Positions 1 to 8,258 of a stretch of 64,000 bases of DNA are shown one piece after another (positions within the stretch are counted from its first letter, which is position 1; each line of letters starts with the position of its first letter). A program made the position numbers and the translations under genes. Origin of the DNA: an uncultured SAR86 cluster bacterium (GTDB lineage: Bacteria > Pseudomonadota > Gammaproteobacteria > Magnimaribacterales > AG-339-G14); NCBI GenBank assembly GCA_902614235.1, contig CACMKG010000001.1, forward strand, positions 276,401 through 340,400. The letters run 5' to 3'. The notes beneath the pieces are model-generated. The model was given only the letters and a program-made list of their open reading frames with translations. It was not told the origin of the DNA and did no database searches.

Positions 1-1
1 T

Positions 2-217
2 CTTAAACCAGCAAATTTAGATGAATTGATAAAAATTGAAACTCGTTTAAATAAAGTAAAAAAAGTAAGTTTTAATTTTTTACAAACTATTTATAACTCT
101 AACTTAGAAAAAATTTGCGAAGCAGAGGTATTTTGTGGTTCGATTAGTTCTGCATCAAAAAAACCTACGCTTGTGCCTAAAAAGCTTTTAAATAATATGA
201 TTAAGGAGATAAGTTGA
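2..217 (+). CDS. ybgC: YbgC-type acyl-CoA thioesterase, C-terminal part
   Basis: This is the 3' end of a gene that enters from the left edge and stops with TGA at 215-217. The visible part reads KPANLDE, then AEV and KPTLVPKKL, which matches the C-terminal pattern of hotdog-fold YbgC thioesterases (PAxLDD-like, then AEV and KPxxLP). YbgC is normally the first gene of gammaproteobacterial tol-pal operons, and tolQ follows here with its start overlapping this stop. The catalytic N-terminal half lies outside the window, so activity cannot be judged. Confidence 0.8.
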   Translation, partial: LKPANLDELIKIETRLNKVKKVSFNFLQTIYNSNLEKICEAEVFCGSISSASKKPTLVPKKLLNNMIKEIS

Positions 218-858
218 ATTCATTTGAACTAGATATTTTTTCTTTATTTTTACAAGCCAGCATCGTTGTTCAAGTTGTTATGATAATTCTGATTCTAGCT
301 TCTTTGAGTTCATGGTGGATTATATTTGAACGTTGGACGACGCTTAACAGAGCAAAAAAAGATATTTTTTCTTTTGAAAAATTTTTTTGGTCTCAAAATA
401 AACTAGATTCTCTATTTTTAAATATCTCTAAAAAAGAAAATAAAATTGGATTAGAACAAATATTTTTTGTTGGCTTTGACGAATATCAAAAATCAAATTC
501 TATAGAAGATTCCAAAAAAGTTATGGAAATAACGATTTCTCGTCACGAAGAACAATTAGAAAATAAACTTTCTTTCTTGTCTACAGTTGCTTCAGTGAGC
601 CCCTTTATTGGCTTATTTGGGACGGTATGGGGCATTATGAATGCTTTCGGAGGCTTGTCTCAGTTAACACAAGTTTCAATTACAGTTGTAGCTCCTGGGA
701 TCTCAGAGGCTCTCGTTGCAACAGCTTTGGGCTTATTTACTGCGATACCGGCACTAATATCTTATAACTGGAATGTTTCGAACATCGATAAGATTTTAAA
801 AAACTATTCTAATTTTAGTGAAGAGTTTTTAATCGTTCTTTCTAAAAAAGATACTTAA
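214..858 (+). CDS. tolQ: TolQ, inner-membrane motor subunit of Tol-Pal
   Basis: TolQ forms the proton-driven motor with TolR that energises TolA during outer-membrane constriction. The 214-residue protein has a first membrane helix around residues 12-36, a cytoplasmic loop, and two more helices in the second half (around 125-150 and 160-185) with the family's SPFIGLFGTVWGIM segment. It is slightly shorter than the usual ~230 residues. The start is TTG at 214, overlapping the ybgC stop, and is supported by a good Shine-Dalgarno, AAGGAG at 203-208, five bases upstream. tolR follows after one base. Confidence 0.95.
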   Translation: MNSFELDIFSLFLQASIVVQVVMIILILASLSSWWIIFERWTTLNRAKKDIFSFEKFFWSQNKLDSLFLNISKKENKIGLEQIFFVGFDEYQKSNSIEDSKKVMEITISRHEEQLENKLSFLSTVASVSPFIGLFGTVWGIMNAFGGLSQLTQVSITVVAPGISEALVATALGLFTAIPALISYNWNVSNIDKILKNYSNFSEEFLIVLSKKDT

Positions 859-859
859 A

Positions 860-1282
860 ATGCTTTCTTCAAAAAAAAGAAGATATCTTACAGAAATTAA
901 TGTAATTCCTTATGTTGATGTAATGTTAGTACTTTTGGTAATTTTTATGGTGACAGCTCCTTTTATGATTCAGGGAATAGATGTTGACCTTCCTGAAGTT
1001 GAATCTCAGCCAATTGAAAAAGCAAATTTAGAAAATGTAACAATTTCTATAAGCTCCATCGGTGATTTTTTTATAGACTTTGAATCTTCAAAAAATAAAG
1101 CTTTTTCTATAGTTGAATTAAAAGAAGAACTTTTAAAAATATTAAAAAATAACGATTCTATAGAGATTTATGTAAGAGCAGATAAAGGAGTAATTTTCGG
1201 AGAAGTAGCTAAATTAATGTCTCTCTTGCAAGAGCTAAAACCTGATTCAATAAATTTCATTACAGAGCCTGTTGATGACTAA
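860..1282 (+). CDS. tolR: TolR, proton-channel subunit of Tol-Pal
   Basis: TolR/ExbD family protein of 140 residues with one N-terminal membrane helix and a periplasmic domain. The helix carries the motif PYVDVMLVLLVIFMV, whose Asp is the conserved proton-carrying residue of this family. The ATG at 860 lies one base after the tolQ stop. The 3' end overlaps the start of tolA, so the genes are translationally coupled. Length is typical for the family. Confidence 0.95.
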   Translation: MLSSKKRRYLTEINVIPYVDVMLVLLVIFMVTAPFMIQGIDVDLPEVESQPIEKANLENVTISISSIGDFFIDFESSKNKAFSIVELKEELLKILKNNDSIEIYVRADKGVIFGEVAKLMSLLQELKPDSINFITEPVDD

Positions 1283-1889
1283 TTCCTTTATTGGTCTTTT
1301 AAATTCTATTTTCCTTCATTTGCTATTGTTCGCCATTCTTATTACAGACTTTTCAATTTTTGCTCCCCAACAAGATAGGATAAAAACCATACCAGTTGAA
1401 TTTGTTAATTTACCAATAGACATCGAAAATATTCCAAAAAAAATAAATAATATTAAAAATGAATTATTAGAAAATAATATTCAAAAAAAGAAATTAATTG
1501 ATGAATTAAAGACTATTGACAAAAAAAAATTTGATTTTGACACAAGAAAAAATTTGGAAGACCAAATTGCTGAAACTAAATTTCTTAACGAAAAAAGGGA
1601 GGTTCAAATAAGAATAGCCTTGATTCAAGAAAGAATTAATTCAATTTGGAAAAAACCTTCTCTTATAAACAAAAATATACAAGCAGAGTTTATTATTAAT
1701 TTAGCTCCATCCGGTGAAATATTGAGCTTTGATTTAATTTCTTCAAGTGGTGAAAAAGTATTTGACGACTCAGCTTTGGCAGCATTATCTAAAATTTATT
1801 TTATAACAGAAGTAATAGGTTTGGAGAGAAAGTATTTTGAGAGAAACTTTAGATCTTTTAATTTAGTTTTTAAATCAAAGAATCAATAA
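1275..1889 (+). CDS. tolA: TolA, short form
   Basis: TolA links the TolQR motor to TolB and Pal across the periplasm. Residues ~4-27 form the membrane anchor. A charged, Lys/Glu-rich helical stretch covers roughly residues 50-115, and the C-terminal ~85 residues look like the TolA/TonB-type C-terminal domain (APSGEILSF, then a paired Asp-Ser-Ala-Leu helix). At 204 residues it is about half the length of E. coli TolA, and the loss is in the long helical domain II. ATG at 1275 is preferred; a TTG one codon earlier is also possible. The gene overlaps the tolR end by eight bases. Confidence 0.88.
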   Translation: MTNSFIGLLNSIFLHLLLFAILITDFSIFAPQQDRIKTIPVEFVNLPIDIENIPKKINNIKNELLENNIQKKKLIDELKTIDKKKFDFDTRKNLEDQIAETKFLNEKREVQIRIALIQERINSIWKKPSLINKNIQAEFIINLAPSGEILSFDLISSSGEKVFDDSALAALSKIYFITEVIGLERKYFERNFRSFNLVFKSKNQ

Positions 1890-1890
1890 A

Positions 1891-3156
1891 ATGAAAATCT
1901 TTCTTATTTTTTTAACTTTTATTGCTCTATCAATTGAAGCTAAATTAAAAATTGAAATTTCACAGGGCTCTAAAGATTTACCTAAAATTGCAATAGTGCC
2001 TTTTAAATCTAACATGAAAATAGGTGAGTCAATTTCCATGCTTATACAGGATAACTTAACTTTGTTTGGAGAATTTAAGGCTTTACCAAAAAATGAAATG
2101 CTATCTTTTCCAAGCAAAGAGGAAAATTTTTTTTATAGAGACTGGAATATTCTTAATGTGGATTATGTAGTCATAGGAAACTTTCAAGAGGAAAATTCCG
2201 AATTTATCAATATTGAATATTTTGTTTTCAATATATCTTTAAATAAATTAATTTTAAGAGGAGATGTTTCAGGGAATTATTCAGAAAAAGAAAAAATTTC
2301 TAAAGTTATTAGTAATCGTGTTTATAAGTCAATTACAGGCTTAAATGGAGTGTTTGATACAAAAATTGCATACATTCTCAACCCATCAAGAGAGGAGTAT
2401 AAAATTTGTATTTCTGATATAGACGGAACTGATGAAGAAGTTTTATTTGAGTCTTCCGCACCTTTAATGTCACCTTCTTGGTCGTCAGACTTAAAAAAAT
2501 TAGCATATGTTTCTTTTGAAAAAGGTTATCCAGAAATTTATATGCAAGATCTATTTTCTGGTAAGAGAGAGTCAATCAAAACACTAGGCTTAAGTAATAG
2601 CGCTCCAGTTTGGTCGCCAGATAATAAAAAACTAGCATTTGTTATGTCGTCTTCCGGCAATCCTGATATTTATATTTATAATCTCAGGAATAAAAAGATC
2701 TCAAGGCACACAACTCATTATGGAATTGATACAGAACCTTCTTGGTCTCCAAATAGCAAGAAATTACTTTTTACTTCAAATAGATCGGGCTCTCCACAAA
2801 TTTATGAATTAACTGTTTCTTCAAATAGAATAAAAAGGGTTACCTTGGATGGTGATTATAATGCTAGAGCAAGTTACTTCCCTGACGGGAAAGATATTGT
2901 GCTTGTCCATGGAAATAATGGAGTTTTTCATATTGGAACAAAAAAGCTTAAAAGTAGATTCATAAATACTATTTCTAAAACTAGTTTAGATGAATCTCCA
3001 ACAATTTCTCCTAATGGAAATATAATAATTTATGCTACAAAAAATAATTCACAGGGTTACTTAGCTGGCCTTACTTTAGACGGAAAATCAAAGTTCACTT
3101 TACCAGTTAAATTTGGATCTGTTAGAGAGCCTGCTTGGTCACCTTTCATGAACTAA
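1891..3156 (+). CDS. tolB: TolB, periplasmic beta-propeller of Tol-Pal
   Basis: Protein of 421 residues with a Sec signal peptide (about residues 1-18, ending near IEA). An N-terminal alpha/beta domain is followed by five or six beta-propeller blades, each recognisable by a WSPD/WSPN-like motif (SPSWSSD, PVWSPD, EPSWSPN, ASYFPDG, SPTISPNG, EPAWSPF). TolB binds Pal and the TolA C-terminal domain in the periplasm. The gene starts one base after tolA ends. A 67-bp gap then separates it from pal, where a separate promoter is likely. Confidence 0.97.
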   Translation: MKIFLIFLTFIALSIEAKLKIEISQGSKDLPKIAIVPFKSNMKIGESISMLIQDNLTLFGEFKALPKNEMLSFPSKEENFFYRDWNILNVDYVVIGNFQEENSEFINIEYFVFNISLNKLILRGDVSGNYSEKEKISKVISNRVYKSITGLNGVFDTKIAYILNPSREEYKICISDIDGTDEEVLFESSAPLMSPSWSSDLKKLAYVSFEKGYPEIYMQDLFSGKRESIKTLGLSNSAPVWSPDNKKLAFVMSSSGNPDIYIYNLRNKKISRHTTHYGIDTEPSWSPNSKKLLFTSNRSGSPQIYELTVSSNRIKRVTLDGDYNARASYFPDGKDIVLVHGNNGVFHIGTKKLKSRFINTISKTSLDESPTISPNGNIIIYATKNNSQGYLAGLTLDGKSKFTLPVKFGSVREPAWSPFMN

Positions 3157-3197
3157 TAATTAACATATTTGTCAAAATAAGAGGTATTAATTTAATT

Positions 3198-3203
3198 TAT
3201 AAT
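3198..3203 (+). promoter_or_regulatory. Candidate -10 box for pal
   Basis: The gap between tolB and pal contains a perfect TATAAT at 3198-3203. A start of transcription near 3210 would leave a very short leader that still includes the AAGGAG ribosome site at 3213-3218. No convincing -35 box is seen at 16-18 bp spacing; a TTGTCA at 3169-3174 is too far away. Internal promoters before pal are common in tol-pal operons of other bacteria. Confidence 0.45.
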
Positions 3204-3223
3204 TCACCAAGAAAGGAGCCTTC

Positions 3224-3691
3224 ATGAAAACATTTAATAAAATCATCATATTAAGCATATTTCCATTAGTAATTGGATGCGCAACTCAAGTTTCAGACTT
3301 GGTAACATCAACTAATTATTCTTCTGCTGAAAGTGACAAGTATGAATCCGTCGATAAAATTGATACTAACTTAGATGATTTAATATATTTTGAATTTGAC
3401 AAAGCTTCATTAAGTTCTGATTCGAAGGATCTTATTTCCGAGTATGTTGAATTTGCAAAAAATGCTAAAGCAATTAGATTGGAAGGTCATTGCGATGAAA
3501 GAGGAACAAGGGAATATAACCTTGCTCTCGGAGAAAAAAGGGCAATAGAAGTTAAAAATTATTTAATTATCAAAGGGGTTTCTTCCTCTAAAATTAAAGT
3601 AATTTCCTATGGAGAAGAGAAACCAATAGACATCAATTCAAATGAAAATGCTTGGAAAAAAAATAGAAGGGTAGAGATATCTTTATTTTAA
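3224..3691 (+). CDS. pal: Pal, peptidoglycan-associated lipoprotein
   Basis: A lipoprotein signal peptide ends in LVIGC (lipobox, Cys19). A short linker is followed by an OmpA-like peptidoglycan-binding domain over about residues 50-155, with YFEFDKASL, the GHCDERGT segment and a C-terminal NRRVEI. Pal anchors the outer membrane to the wall and is the TolB partner. At 155 residues it is normal for the family. The ribosome site AAGGAG sits five bases before the ATG. cpoB follows 13 bases later. Confidence 0.97.
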   Translation: MKTFNKIIILSIFPLVIGCATQVSDLVTSTNYSSAESDKYESVDKIDTNLDDLIYFEFDKASLSSDSKDLISEYVEFAKNAKAIRLEGHCDERGTREYNLALGEKRAIEVKNYLIIKGVSSSKIKVISYGEEKPIDINSNENAWKKNRRVEISLF

Positions 3692-3704
3692 TATCCAAAG
3701 TCTT

Positions 3705-4397
3705 ATGAAAAATTTTATTTTTTTATTTTTATTTGTTGCTGCGACTGTAAATGCACAGACAAATAATGACTCTTTGGATTTAATCTTAGAAAAAATTGAA
3801 AATTTAGAAAATGAATTAGCTAGACTATCCAACCAAATAGATTCAAATACCTTTGAAGTTCAAAAATTAGATGAATCAAATCAGGCGAGATATGTAGATT
3901 TAGATAAGAGAATCCATGATCTGGAAGCAGTAATTCTGTTATCAAAAGAAGAAGAAGAGTCTGAAGAAATAATTGAATTAAATAATCCTTTGGCTGAGTT
4001 AATCGAAAAGGATGGCGAAGAAGAAGAATTTACTTTGTGGTCAAATACTTTAAAGCTAATAGACAATTCCAGATATTCAGAAGCAGCTGAAAATCTAAGA
4101 TTTCTCATTTTATCATATCCAAAGGGAGCTTATTTAGTAGATTCCTATTTCTGGCTAGCCGAAATATATTTTCTTCAAGAAATGAATGAAGATGCTTATG
4201 AGACATATTTTTCACTTATAAATAATTTTCCTGAACATGAGAGAGTTCCTGTTTCACTTTATAAGTTAGGTCTAATATCTATAAAGTTAGAAAAAAATGA
4301 TGAGGCTATTGCTTTTTTTAAGCGAGTAATACTTAATTATCCGGAATCAGGTTCGTCTATTTTATCTGAACAAGAATTACTCAAATTTAAAAGTTGA
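3705..4397 (+). CDS. cpoB: CpoB (YbgF), Tol-Pal accessory TPR protein
   Basis: The 230-residue periplasmic protein has a cleavable signal peptide (about residues 1-17, ending VNA-Q). A short coiled-coil segment lies around residues 22-70, then an acidic linker, and TPR-like repeats cover about 110-225 (motifs ending in YPKGAY, FPEHER, YPESGS). In E. coli CpoB coordinates Tol and PBP1B during division; here the position directly after pal supports the same role. The protein ends 21 bases before the tRNA gene. Confidence 0.9.
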   Translation: MKNFIFLFLFVAATVNAQTNNDSLDLILEKIENLENELARLSNQIDSNTFEVQKLDESNQARYVDLDKRIHDLEAVILLSKEEEESEEIIELNNPLAELIEKDGEEEEFTLWSNTLKLIDNSRYSEAAENLRFLILSYPKGAYLVDSYFWLAEIYFLQEMNEDAYETYFSLINNFPEHERVPVSLYKLGLISIKLEKNDEAIAFFKRVILNYPESGSSILSEQELLKFKS

Positions 4398-4402
4398 TTT
4401 GA

Positions 4403-4408
4403 TATAAT
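4403..4408 (+). promoter_or_regulatory. -10 box for tRNA-Lys
   Basis: TATAAT at 4403-4408 ends ten bases before the first base of the tRNA, a position expected for a tRNA promoter. No clear -35 hexamer was found at the standard spacing, so this may be a weak or atypical promoter, or the tRNA may also be read from the cpoB transcript. Confidence 0.5.
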
Positions 4409-4418
4409 TTCTTAAATT

Positions 4419-4494
4419 GGGTCGTTAGCTCAGTTGGTAGAGCAGTTGGCTTTTAATCAATTGGTCATAGGTTCGAATCCTATACGACCCACCA
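4419..4494 (+). tRNA. tRNA-Lys (anticodon UUU)
   Basis: A full 76-base cloverleaf can be folded by eye. The 7-bp acceptor stem is GGGTCGT/ACGACCC. The D arm is GCTC/GAGC. The anticodon stem has loop CTTTTAA with anticodon TTT at 4452-4454. The T arm has loop TTCGAAT, and the 3' CCA is encoded. Two G-U pairs occur in the anticodon stem. It lies between cpoB and crcB. Confidence 0.97.
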
Positions 4495-4501
4495 ATTTAA
4501 A

Positions 4502-4867
4502 ATGACTTATTTTTTTATAGGACTTGGTGGGGCTTTAGGAGCATCTCTCCGATATTACTTCTCAAGTTACTTCTCGCAATTTATATTTTTTAGTATTCCT
4601 TTAGGCACAATTTTAGTTAATCTATTAGGATGTTTTTTAATTGGTTATTTTATTTCTAACCAAGAAGAAGGAAATACATTATTTATAAATAATTTTATTG
4701 CTATAGGTTTTTTGGGATCTTTTACTACATTTTCAGCCTTCACTAAGGAAGCTTTAGTGTTTTACAACAACGAAAGTTTTTTAACTTTTTTTGTTTATAT
4801 CTCTCTCACATTATTTTTATGCTTGTTTTCAACATATTTAGGTTTTAAGATTTTTTATAATGGCTAG
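4502..4867 (+). CDS. crcB: CrcB/Fluc fluoride ion channel
   Basis: Small membrane protein of 121 residues with four hydrophobic helices. It has the family motifs GGALGASLRY near the N-terminus and GSFTTFSAF in the third helix, which lines the fluoride pore in Fluc channels. These proteins export fluoride as dual-topology dimers. The gene begins seven bases after the tRNA and its end overlaps the next gene by eight bases. No fluoride riboswitch can be present in so short a gap. Confidence 0.92.
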   Translation: MTYFFIGLGGALGASLRYYFSSYFSQFIFFSIPLGTILVNLLGCFLIGYFISNQEEGNTLFINNFIAIGFLGSFTTFSAFTKEALVFYNNESFLTFFVYISLTLFLCLFSTYLGFKIFYNG

Positions 4868-5204
4868 TAAAACAATTTTTCAAAAGATAATTGAAAAGGA
4901 AATACCTTCGGAATTTATTTACGAAGATGATTTATGTATTGTAATTAACGATATTAATCCTCAAGCTCCACTTCATTTACTAATAATTCCAAAAAAACCA
5001 TTATCAAAGCTTTCTGATGCTCAGGAGAAAGATTTAAATCTTCTAGGTCATTTAATGTTAGTAGCAGGAAATATGTCTAGAAAATTTAATGTTGAAGATG
5101 CTTTTAATATCGTAATTAATAATGGAGAAAAAGCAGGACAAACAGTATTTCATCTTCATATTCACTTGCTAGCTGGAAATGAAAAATTAAATTTACCCAA
5201 ATAA
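4860..5204 (+). CDS. hinT: HIT-family protein (HinT-like purine phosphoramidase)
   Basis: The 114-residue protein has the histidine-triad motif HLHIHLLAG (His98, His100, His102), which defines nucleotide hydrolases of the HINT branch. The N-terminal FQKIIEKEIPSEFIYEDD segment is also typical. It likely hydrolyses adenosine phosphoramidates in the cytoplasm. The ATG at 4860 lies inside the crcB end, so translation is coupled. The stop is followed after two bases by the convergent bepA end. Confidence 0.93.
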   Translation: MASKTIFQKIIEKEIPSEFIYEDDLCIVINDINPQAPLHLLIIPKKPLSKLSDAQEKDLNLLGHLMLVAGNMSRKFNVEDAFNIVINNGEKAGQTVFHLHIHLLAGNEKLNLPK

Positions 5205-5206
5205 AT

Positions 5207-6634
5207 TTAAGTCAAATCCTTTAAAGCTCTTTTAGTTTTATAAATTTGTTCTAGCTTATTGATAATACTTTCTCTGATTTCAAAAAAATTTTTAGATAAC
5301 TTTAATCCCTCTCTTAATTGAAATATTGCTGAATCATATCTTCCAGTAAGAATAAAATATTCAGCCCTAGATCTATGAAGACCAATAATATTTCCTGCCA
5401 AACCCTGAGCCTCCGCCAATTCATACCAGACAGTTGGATCTCTAGGATATTCTTTGGATAAATTAATTAAAATTTCTTCAGCTTTTTCGGGGTTGTTGTC
5501 TAAGATGTATGCCTTAGCAAGGTAGTAAGAAATTGAGAAATTATTTGAATTTACTTTTAAAAGTTTTTCTCCTGCAGAGATAGCCTCTAAAGAATTTCCT
5601 TCAGCTAAATGGATTTCTAAAATATTTGTTTGAAAAATTAGGTTTGATGGAATTTCTTTTAGTAATTCTCTTGCAGCTTTAAATGATTCTTCGTATTTTT
5701 TCTGTTCTTTAAGAACCAAAGATAATCCATATTTTTTATAAAGCTTAATTTTATTGTCATTATTTTTTTGTTTTGAGAGATAAAATTCTTCTAGAGAACT
5801 TAAATTTTTTGAATTAGCAACTTCAGCTCTAGCTTTGACTAAATAAAATTCCAATGAATTTCTATAATTTAACTGATTATCGATATTTTCTTCTCTAATT
5901 CTTGCATCGGTTATTCTTTCTTTTGGAATTGGGTGAGTGAAGAGATATGAATATTCTTCATTTATTCCACTTTGAGATTTTTGAAGAATCTGAAACATTT
6001 GTGATTGTGATCTCGGATCAAAGCCTGCATTTACGAGATTTCTAAAACCTATTCTATCAGCCTCTTTTTCATTTTCTCGAGTGTAATTTGTGGCCAGCTG
6101 CTGAATCAAAGCAGGAGCAATAAGAATTGCTTGAGGATTTGCCGTAACAACAGCTGTTGCAACGCTTCCCAGAAGTATCAACGCATTTGTTAGTGGATTA
6201 TTGTTCTGTTGAGATCTTGCATAATGTCTTTGACTTAAGTGTGCTAATTCATGACACATGACTGAAGCAAACTGCCCCTCAGTTTCTGTTTTTATGAACA
6301 TACCAGTATTTATTCCTATTATTCCACCTGGAGCAGCAAAAGCATTTATTGAAGCATCGTCTAAAATAATAAACTCATATCTTCTATCCCTAACTTCACT
6401 AGTCTCAGAAACTCTATACATAAAGTCTCTTACATAGCTTTTTGCTATAGGATCATCATATTCTTTAGCGGAACTTCTAAATAAAGATAACCACAATCTT
6501 CCTAAATCATATTCTCCAGCTAAAGATATAGAACCCGATGACGCATCTCCCAATGAGGGCAAAGTATCGTTACTTTGTGAGTTAGCTAAAACTCCAAATA
6601 AAGAGAATAAAACCAAAAATAAATATTTTTTCAT
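5207..6634 (-). CDS. bepA: BepA-like periplasmic M48 metalloprotease/chaperone
   Basis: The 475-residue protein has a signal peptide (about 1-19), an M48 peptidase domain with zinc motif HELAH at residues 128-132 and downstream Glu ligand in NEKEADRIGF, and a C-terminal half of TPR repeats. BepA supports assembly or removal of outer-membrane proteins such as LptD at the BAM complex. bamC and bamB are also in this window. It is divergent from perM, the same pairing as in E. coli, with a 36-bp shared promoter region. Confidence 0.92.
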   Translation of the reverse strand: MKKYLFLVLFSLFGVLANSQSNDTLPSLGDASSGSISLAGEYDLGRLWLSLFRSSAKEYDDPIAKSYVRDFMYRVSETSEVRDRRYEFIILDDASINAFAAPGGIIGINTGMFIKTETEGQFASVMCHELAHLSQRHYARSQQNNNPLTNALILLGSVATAVVTANPQAILIAPALIQQLATNYTRENEKEADRIGFRNLVNAGFDPRSQSQMFQILQKSQSGINEEYSYLFTHPIPKERITDARIREENIDNQLNYRNSLEFYLVKARAEVANSKNLSSLEEFYLSKQKNNDNKIKLYKKYGLSLVLKEQKKYEESFKAARELLKEIPSNLIFQTNILEIHLAEGNSLEAISAGEKLLKVNSNNFSISYYLAKAYILDNNPEKAEEILINLSKEYPRDPTVWYELAEAQGLAGNIIGLHRSRAEYFILTGRYDSAIFQLREGLKLSKNFFEIRESIINKLEQIYKTKRALKDLT

Positions 6635-6648
6635 ATAAAATGATACTT

Positions 6649-6656
6649 ATTATAAA
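6649..6656. promoter_or_regulatory. Overlapping -10 boxes of the divergent bepA and perM genes
   Basis: Within the 36-bp gap the minus strand reads TATAAT (6654 to 6649) and the plus strand reads TATAAA (6651-6656). Both are 14 bases from their start codons. The two -10 elements overlap on a near-palindrome (TTATTATAAA), so one symmetric site could fire both ways. No -35 elements were assigned. Confidence 0.45.
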
Positions 6657-6670
6657 AAAATTATTCTTTT

Positions 6671-7726
6671 ATGTTTGATTATTTAAAAGGTTTTTTCAGA
6701 AATTATTTTTATGAAGAAGAGCAATTTGCTGCTCTTTTTTTATTAATAATTGTAGGAGTTTTACTGTATTTTATTGGGTCTACAATTACTCCAATTTTTG
6801 TGAGCATCTTGATAGCTTATTTGCTTAACGGAGTGATGAATTTCTTTGAAGGAAAAAATTATTCAAAAAAAACAGCTTTCTATTTTTCTTTTACAATCTT
6901 TTTAGTTTTTTATTTGATTGTCTTGGTGAGTCTGCCTTACGTTACCGGTCAAATCGCTTCTTTAATAAATGAGCTACCAGCAATTGTAGCTTTTGTTCAA
7001 AACTTATTTGACAATTTAATAATACGATATCCTAATTTTTTTACTACAGAACAGGTGGAAGAAATTTTCGCTAGCTCAACATCTTTTATTCCCTCTATAG
7101 CTGAACAAGTTTTAATTCAACTTAATACAGGTTTTTCAGCAATAATGAATGCTTTAATATTTCTAATATTGACTCCAATTCTTGTTTTTTTCTTTCTCAA
7201 AGACAAAAGCGAAATGCTCAGTTACGTTACATATTTTTTACCGAACAAAAGAATTTTGCTGTCTCAAATTTGGAGTGATTTGAATATCCAATTATTTGGT
7301 TATGTTCGAGGTAAGGCGCTAGAAATGATCATAGTGGGCTCCGTAACAACTTTAGCTTTTTTAATATTAGGCGTTAATTACTCCGTCATTTTAGGAATTC
7401 TTGTCGGTATGTCAGTTTTGATACCTCTTTTTGGAGCAATTTTGGTTACTATTCCAGTAGTTGCAATTGGGCTATTTCAATGGGGACTTGATACCCCATT
7501 TTTTATTTTCTTATTCGTATATTTGTTAATACAAATATTAGATGGCAATGTTTTGTTTCCTTTATTAATGGGCAACGAAGTAAATCTCCATCCGGTATTA
7601 ATTATTCTTGCAATATTAGTTTTTGGCGGAATTTGGGGTTTTTGGGGGCTTTTATTAGCTGTGCCTATTGCAACTCTTATTAGGGCGGTATTTAAAGTTT
7701 GGCCTAAAAAAGAATTAGCTAGCTAA
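6671..7726 (+). CDS. perM: PerM/YfgO-type AI-2E family membrane protein
   Basis: The 351-residue protein has about seven or eight membrane segments: two near the N-terminus, an extracytoplasmic helical region around residues 90-150, and a hydrophobic C-terminal half ending GFWGLLLAVPIATLIRAV, which is typical of the AI-2E transporter superfamily. The substrate is not established for PerM members; the autoinducer label comes from the family name. Position next to bepA matches E. coli. The 3' end overlaps the convergent bcp gene by eight bases. Confidence 0.85.
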   Translation: MFDYLKGFFRNYFYEEEQFAALFLLIIVGVLLYFIGSTITPIFVSILIAYLLNGVMNFFEGKNYSKKTAFYFSFTIFLVFYLIVLVSLPYVTGQIASLINELPAIVAFVQNLFDNLIIRYPNFFTTEQVEEIFASSTSFIPSIAEQVLIQLNTGFSAIMNALIFLILTPILVFFFLKDKSEMLSYVTYFLPNKRILLSQIWSDLNIQLFGYVRGKALEMIIVGSVTTLAFLILGVNYSVILGILVGMSVLIPLFGAILVTIPVVAIGLFQWGLDTPFFIFLFVYLLIQILDGNVLFPLLMGNEVNLHPVLIILAILVFGGIWGFWGLLLAVPIATLIRAVFKVWPKKELAS

Positions 7727-8186
7727 TTTTTTTAACCTCTTCTAAAACTTCTGCAGCATGACCGTTTACCTTTACCTTTCTCCATTCGGCAGATAATTTT
7801 CCTTCTTTATTTATTAGAAAAGTACTTCTTTCTATTCCCATATACTTTTTACCGTACATATTTTTTTCTTTGATTACATCAAATAAATTACATAATTTTT
7901 CTTCAGGATCAGATATCAACTCAAACGGATATTTGTATTTCTCTTTAAATCCCTCATGAGATTTTAAGCTATCTCTTGAGACACCATAAATTTCAGTTTT
8001 TAATTTCTTAAATTCTTTATAAAGATCTCTGAAATCCTCACCTTCTTGAGTGCAGCCAGGAGTATTGTCCTTAGGATAGAAATAAATAACATAACTTTTA
8101 CCAATCAAGTCAGTTGAATTAATTTCTAATTCATTGGTGGCAGAAACTTTAAATTTTTTAACCTTTGTATTTATTTTAACGCTCAT
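7719..8186 (-). CDS. bcp: Bcp-type thiol peroxiredoxin
   Basis: A 155-residue peroxiredoxin of the BCP/PrxQ class. The peroxidatic Cys is in NTPGCTQEGEDF. A second Cys five residues further would be the usual alpha-helical resolving position, but it is absent here; another Cys occurs in EKLCNLFDV. It reduces hydrogen peroxide and organic peroxides using thioredoxin. An AAAGGA ribosome site precedes the ATG. The gene is divergent from dapA, as in E. coli, but the gcvR gene that often lies between them is missing. Confidence 0.93.
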   Translation of the reverse strand: MSVKINTKVKKFKVSATNELEINSTDLIGKSYVIYFYPKDNTPGCTQEGEDFRDLYKEFKKLKTEIYGVSRDSLKSHEGFKEKYKYPFELISDPEEKLCNLFDVIKEKNMYGKKYMGIERSTFLINKEGKLSAEWRKVKVNGHAAEVLEEVKKIS

Positions 8187-8258
8187 ATTATTAATCCTTT
8201 TATCTATTTATAAACAAATAGTATAAAATTTTGTAAGAAAATTAAACTTTATACTTAG

